Assembly: GCA_964570565.1 (NCBI GenBank) | Contig: CAZMYT010000001.1 | Location: forward strand, 124,001 to 188,000 | DNA length: 64,000 bases | Direction: 5' to 3' | Source of the DNA: W0P28-013 sp964570565 | GTDB lineage: Bacteria; Bacteroidota; Bacteroidia; Bacteroidales; Paludibacteraceae | Shown here: positions 60,608 to 64,000 of the stretch, one piece after another | Numbering within the stretch: position 1 is the first letter of the stretch | Layout of the letters: the number at the start of each line of letters is the position of its first letter | Made by a program: the position numbers and the translations under genes | Notes under the pieces: model-generated | The model's input: only the letters and a program-made list of their open reading frames with translations | The model's database searches: none | What the model was told of the DNA's origin: nothing

Positions 60608-61501
60608 TTACAAAAATTTTGGTGGAATTCCCGTATCAAATTTCATAGGTTGTCCTGTAAAAGGATGATAAAATGATAAGGTTTGCGCATGTAAACAAAG
60701 TCGTCCTAACGGATTACTTTTTGCTCCATATTTTTTGTCGCCGGCAATAGGGTGTCCTAAATCGGCCATGTGTACACGTATTTGATTTTTTCGTCCGGTT
60801 TCTAGATGCAATTCTACTAATGAATAGCGTTCGCCCGACTTAATAACGCGGTAATTCGTGATGGCCTCTTTACCACCATTGTCTACGGGCGACGACATTA
60901 CTTTCATCGATTTTAAATTGTCGGTAAGCCAACTGATAATGCGTCCTTCAGGTTTTTCGAGTTGTCCTTCTACCACGGCGATATATCGACGGTCAATAAT
61001 CGTGTTATTCCAATCATTTTGTAAGCGTTCTTGTGCTTCTTCCGATTTGGCTAGCAATAATAAACCTGATGTTTCTCTATCTAACCGATGGACGATGTAA
61101 ACGCGATCTGTTTTACGGTGACGGCGAACATGCTCCATCATAATGCTGTAGGCGGTTTGTTCTCCTTCAACACCAGTGGACATACTCAGAACGCCTGGTT
61201 TTTTGTCGACCACAATTAAATCTTCGTCTTCAAACACAATGCGAACACGGTGATTTGGATTGGGTGCACTTTCGCCTATGGCACGAATAGACACCTCGTC
61301 GCCTTGATTAACAGGTGTATCAAACAACGTTGTTACGCGTCCATTGATGGCTACTTGTCGGTGCGCTAAGTACGATTTGATGGCACTCCGGCTTTTATCT
61401 GTCATCGTCTCGATGAGAAATGGTAACAGCGTATTTTTTGTTTTTACACGCAATTTGGTTTCTTCGTTGCGTTTGGTGTATGGCTTGGTCGTTTTGCGCA
61501 T
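60608..61501 (-). CDS. RluA-family pseudouridine synthase
   Basis: 297 residues. N-terminal basic tail, then an S4 RNA-binding domain (~35-80: SRSAIKSYLAHRQVAINGRV) and the RluA catalytic domain with VYIVHRLDRETSGLLLLAKS holding the catalytic Asp. GRKNQIRVHMADLGHPIAGD is the second family signature. Isomerises uridines in rRNA or tRNA; which position cannot be told. Gap of 18 bases to dxs and 8 to divIC. Confidence 0.93.
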   Translation of the reverse strand: MRKTTKPYTKRNEETKLRVKTKNTLLPFLIETMTDKSRSAIKSYLAHRQVAINGRVTTLFDTPVNQGDEVSIRAIGESAPNPNHRVRIVFEDEDLIVVDKKPGVLSMSTGVEGEQTAYSIMMEHVRRHRKTDRVYIVHRLDRETSGLLLLAKSEEAQERLQNDWNNTIIDRRYIAVVEGQLEKPEGRIISWLTDNLKSMKVMSSPVDNGGKEAITNYRVIKSGERYSLVELHLETGRKNQIRVHMADLGHPIAGDKKYGAKSNPLGRLCLHAQTLSFYHPFTGQPMKFDTGIPPKFL

Positions 61502-61509
61502 ATATGGGT

Positions 61510-61815
61510 TTATTCTTTGATAATGAAAATTTCCTCGTTCTGACGTTTCATGAGGTATTCCTCACGAGCGAACGTCTCCAAATTGTCGAGGCTCGAGTTA
61601 ATCGCTTTGATTTTATTATGATCGTTTTTTATAGCATCTTGGTAAAATTTTATCTCTTTCTCTAAATGTGATATCTCGCGTTTAGCTTGTACTTGTTTGA
61701 TTAAGTTGTTTTCATCGAAGAACGTAACAAATACCACAAATAGTACAAATGTGATGACATATTTGTATTTCGAAAAGAAATGTGTAATGTTTTCGAGTGT
61801 GAATTTAGTTGCCAT
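61510..61815 (-). CDS. Septum formation initiator (DivIC/FtsB family)
   Basis: 101 residues from the ATG at 61815 (MATKFTLENITHFFSKYKYV); a TTG two codons upstream is not needed. A short cytosolic head, one membrane helix (~19-35, VITFVLFVVFVTFF), then a coiled coil (~40-80: IKQVQAKREISHLEKEIKFY) and the family end NLETFAREEYLMKRQNEEIFII. Acts in the divisome as partner of FtsL-like proteins. First gene of the minus-strand run, promoter at 61837-61844. Confidence 0.9.
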   Translation of the reverse strand: MATKFTLENITHFFSKYKYVITFVLFVVFVTFFDENNLIKQVQAKREISHLEKEIKFYQDAIKNDHNKIKAINSSLDNLETFAREEYLMKRQNEEIFIIKE

Positions 61816-61836
61816 TATCAAGCCGTTTTAAGAAAG

Positions 61837-61844
61837 CAAAGATA
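61837..61844 (-). promoter_or_regulatory. Promoter -7 box for the divIC-rluA-dxs-trkA-trkH run
   Basis: Minus-strand TATCTTTG, 22 bases before divIC. It is divergent from the dnaX promoter. Confidence 0.65.
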
Positions 61845-61902
61845 ATCATTTTTGTTTGAAAAATAGTTGCATTGGTGATAGAATATTTTCTGCGAAAATG
61901 AC

Positions 61903-61910
61903 TATATTTG
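61903..61910 (+). promoter_or_regulatory. Promoter -7 box for dnaX
   Basis: TATATTTG, 21 bases before the ATG at 61931; it excludes the longer frame opening at 61856. Confidence 0.65.
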
Positions 61911-61930
61911 CACTGAAAATAAATTACCCT

Positions 61931-63694
61931 ATGGAACACTATATTGTATCCGCTAGAAAGTACCGTCCAGCCACATTTCGAACCGTAGTAGGGCAGCAAG
62001 CGCTCACCACTACGTTGAAAAATGCGATAGCGAATAATCATTTGGCTCATGCTTATTTGTTTTGTGGGCCGCGTGGCGTAGGTAAAACAACGTGTGCACG
62101 TATTTTTGCTAAAACTATTAATTGCCTCAATCCAAAACCAGATGGCGAAGCGTGCGATGAATGCGAATCGTGTCGTGGTTTCAATGAACAACGTTCTTTT
62201 AACATTCACGAACTCGATGCGGCATCCAATAATTCGGTGGACGATATTCGTTCGTTAGTTGACCAAGTGCGTATTCCGCCTCAAATTGGTAAATATAGTG
62301 TCTATATCATCGATGAGGTTCACATGTTGTCGGCTGCGGCTTTTAATGCCTTTTTGAAAACATTGGAAGAGCCACCAGCACACGCTATTTTTGTGTTGGC
62401 AACGACCGAAAAACATAAAATTATTCCAACCATTCTTTCGCGTTGTCAAATCTATGATTTCAATCGCATTCGTGTGGCTGATATTGTAGAACATTTGCAA
62501 TATGTGGCTAGTAGCGAAGGTGTTGAGGCTGAACCCGAAGCTTTGAATGTAATTGCACAAAAGGCGGATGGTGCCATGCGCGATGCGTTGTCTATTTTCG
62601 ATCAGGTGGTGAGTTTTTGCGGTGGGCATATTACCTACAAAGGCGTGATTGAAAATCTGAATGTGCTCGATTACGACTACTATTTCCGCTTAGTGGAAGA
62701 TCTTTTGGCTGGTCGTGTGAACCATGCATTTATGATACTCAACGAAATCTTAAATAAAGGATTTGATGCGCAACATTTTACCAATGGTTTGGCAGCTCAT
62801 TTCCGCGATTTATTGGTGAGCCGCGATCCTGAAACATTGGTGTTGTTGGAAGTGGGAGCTTCTATTGCCGAGCAATATGGAGAACAAGCCAAACGCTGCC
62901 CTTTGTCATTTTTATATAAAGCGCTAGAAATTGCCAATGAGTGCGATTTGAACTATAAAGCGAGTCGCAACAAACGTCTGTTGGTGGAATTAACTTTGGT
63001 GCGTTTGTGTCAATTGACGGGTATTGTACCAAAGCCTGAAGATGAAAAGATAGAAATTAAACCATTGGCAGCAGTGCCAGTTGCATCTGTGTCGGTTGAA
63101 GTAAAATCGGCTGTGGCACCTGTTACGGCAAGGCCTGTGGCAGCACCAGTTAAAGTGAGTGAACCGGCTCCAACGTATGCGGCACCAGCCCCTAAGCCTG
63201 CCAACGATGCGTTGTCGACGCCAAAAATTTCATCTGTGCGTGCACCTCAAAACTTGTCGATTTCGCAAGTAGAACGACCAACGATTTCTACCGAAGTGGA
63301 GGAGGTCGTCACAGAACCAGTTGCTCGCGAACGTCGTGAATCGTTTACGGCAGCACAGTTTATTACTGCGTGGAAACAATGCGCTAAAGAGATTGTCGAC
63401 CAAGCACATACCACGAATACGATGCTTAATTTTCTACCAGAACCCGTTTCTGATGAGTCTTATAAGGTGTTGGTAGTGAATAATTTACAACAAAAAACAT
63501 TGGTGGAGCATCAACCGACTATTACTGCGCGCCTAGCGGAGTTATTGAAAAATGATTTTGTTACTTTCCAAATAGAAGTGGATGCTACTATTGCCGAACG
63601 TGCCGCGTTTACGCCCGAAGAAAAGTTAGTGAAAATGCAGGAGAAAAATCCTGATTTGCGCGCTTTAAAGCAACAATTAGGCTTAGAATTGTAG
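61931..63694 (+). CDS. dnaX: DNA polymerase III subunit gamma/tau
   Basis: 587 residues from the ATG at 61931 (MEHYIVSARKYRPATFRTVV). AAA+ clamp-loader domain with Walker A CGPRGVGKTTCARIF, a zinc finger (CLNPKPDGEACDECESC), Walker B VYIIDEVHMLSAAAFNAFLK and SRC sensor (LSRCQIYDF). Domain III spans ~235-365. A Pro/Ala/Val-rich linker (~375-450) is followed by a C-terminal domain (~480-587) typical of Bacteroidota tau. Loads the sliding clamp for replication. Divergent from divIC. Confidence 0.96.
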   Translation: MEHYIVSARKYRPATFRTVVGQQALTTTLKNAIANNHLAHAYLFCGPRGVGKTTCARIFAKTINCLNPKPDGEACDECESCRGFNEQRSFNIHELDAASNNSVDDIRSLVDQVRIPPQIGKYSVYIIDEVHMLSAAAFNAFLKTLEEPPAHAIFVLATTEKHKIIPTILSRCQIYDFNRIRVADIVEHLQYVASSEGVEAEPEALNVIAQKADGAMRDALSIFDQVVSFCGGHITYKGVIENLNVLDYDYYFRLVEDLLAGRVNHAFMILNEILNKGFDAQHFTNGLAAHFRDLLVSRDPETLVLLEVGASIAEQYGEQAKRCPLSFLYKALEIANECDLNYKASRNKRLLVELTLVRLCQLTGIVPKPEDEKIEIKPLAAVPVASVSVEVKSAVAPVTARPVAAPVKVSEPAPTYAAPAPKPANDALSTPKISSVRAPQNLSISQVERPTISTEVEEVVTEPVARERRESFTAAQFITAWKQCAKEIVDQAHTTNTMLNFLPEPVSDESYKVLVVNNLQQKTLVEHQPTITARLAELLKNDFVTFQIEVDATIAERAAFTPEEKLVKMQEKNPDLRALKQQLGLEL

Positions 63695-63710
63695 GTGTTT
63701 TGCTTGACAT

Positions 63711-63746
63711 AAAAAAAGGTCGATGAAATTTTCATCGACCTTTTTT
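63711..63746. terminator. Bidirectional terminator between dnaX and the DUF695 gene
   Basis: AAAAAAGGTCGATGAAA and TTTCATCGACCTTTTTT form a near-perfect 17-bp stem, A-rich and T-rich on its outer sides, between convergent genes. Confidence 0.88.
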
Positions 63747-63759
63747 ATACTACATCTGT

Positions 63760-64000
63760 TTATTCTGCAAATGGTTTTATCTCGCACATTTCTTGATACT
63801 CATTCCATTCTAGGTCGTGTTCTACATAGAGTTTGATGGGTAAAAGTTCAAATGTGGCAAGTGCTTCGTTGAGTCGTTCGCCCAACACGCGCGATGTGCG
63901 TGTGTAAAATACCCAAGTGCGTTCATTGTTGCCTGTATAAATACCTGTCAGAATCGCTAATTTGTCTTTTTCCATAACTGCTTGGAGCGCATTTTGAACT
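63760..64000 (-). CDS. DUF695-like protein, C-terminal part (cut by window edge)
   Basis: About 80 codons of an open frame that continues past the edge (QNALQAV precedes the first Met at 63975, so that Met is probably internal). The readable part, ILTGIYTGNNERTWVFYTRT then SRVLGERLNEALATFELLPI and HDLEWNEYQEM, fits the C-terminal half of DUF695: a WVFYTR strand, a leucine-rich helix and a final D-x-x-W-x-E-Y. The family is of unknown function. Confidence 0.6.
   Translation of the reverse strand, partial: VQNALQAVMEKDKLAILTGIYTGNNERTWVFYTRTSRVLGERLNEALATFELLPIKLYVEHDLEWNEYQEMCEIKPFAE

Overview
The window is a 64 kb piece of a Bacteroidota chromosome, most likely order Bacteroidales. Evidence: a fused LpxC-FabZ gene, type IX secretion (T9SS) C-terminal sorting domains on four secreted proteins, a GldB-like lipoprotein, a thiamin-pyrophosphate riboswitch in front of a TonB receptor, and about twenty promoter -7 boxes of the form TAnnTTTG, the pattern used by the main sigma factor of this phylum. 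The genus cannot be fixed from the sequence alone. No phage, IS element, CRISPR array or rRNA was seen; there is one tRNA (Tyr).

Layout. 1-7.1 kb: the 5' part of secD/secDF, then an HD phosphohydrolase with lpxD, lpxC-fabZ and lpxA (lipid A synthesis), a small XRE regulator and ung. 7.1-14.1 kb: a regulatory region with a duplicated leader and a 38-codon ORF, a 1.9 kilo-residue T9SS cargo protein and a small tail-anchored-looking protein. 14.1-17.3 kb: ABC-F ATPase and transglutaminase. 17.4-19.7 kb: four small lipoprotein genes, two of them identical at protein level. 19.7-25.7 kb: tRNA-Tyr, secG, lptE, a sigma-54 activator, an MBL hydrolase and a riboswitch-controlled TonB receptor, probably for thiamin. 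25.8-32.3 kb: gldB-like, Fur family, zinc peptidase, DHFR, degenerate LytM protein, dxr, rseP. 32.5-36.0 kb: engB, a sodium:solute symporter and a small membrane protein, separated by long repetitive spacers. 36.2-48.8 kb: a giant 3172-residue T9SS protein, a second small tail-anchored-looking protein, another T9SS cargo and a lipoprotein. 49-64 kb: trmD, ttcA-like, serS, cation antiporter, T9SS cargo, radA; then on the minus strand a divIC-rluA-dxs-trkA-trkH run; then dnaX and the edge of a DUF695 gene.

Genes that work together: the lipid A block with lptE and secDF/secG (envelope building and export); dxs and dxr (MEP isoprenoid pathway, with Dxs needing the thiamin cofactor that the riboswitch-controlled receptor probably imports); trkA/trkH and the cation antiporter (potassium and pH balance); and four T9SS cargoes, whose secretion machinery is not in the window.

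The most unusual content is non-coding. Between 30.7 and 49.0 kb nearly every spacer is filled with members of one palindromic repeat family made of words such as GGTTAA/TTAACC and GTTTAGC/GCTAAAC. Copies before the giant gene are in one orientation and copies after it in the other, and one pair is 75/76 identical in inverted orientation 15 kb apart. A second notable structure is the lipoprotein cassette at 17.4-19.76 kb, with a near-identical duplication bounded by copies of a terminator stem and separated by a cluster of hairpins.
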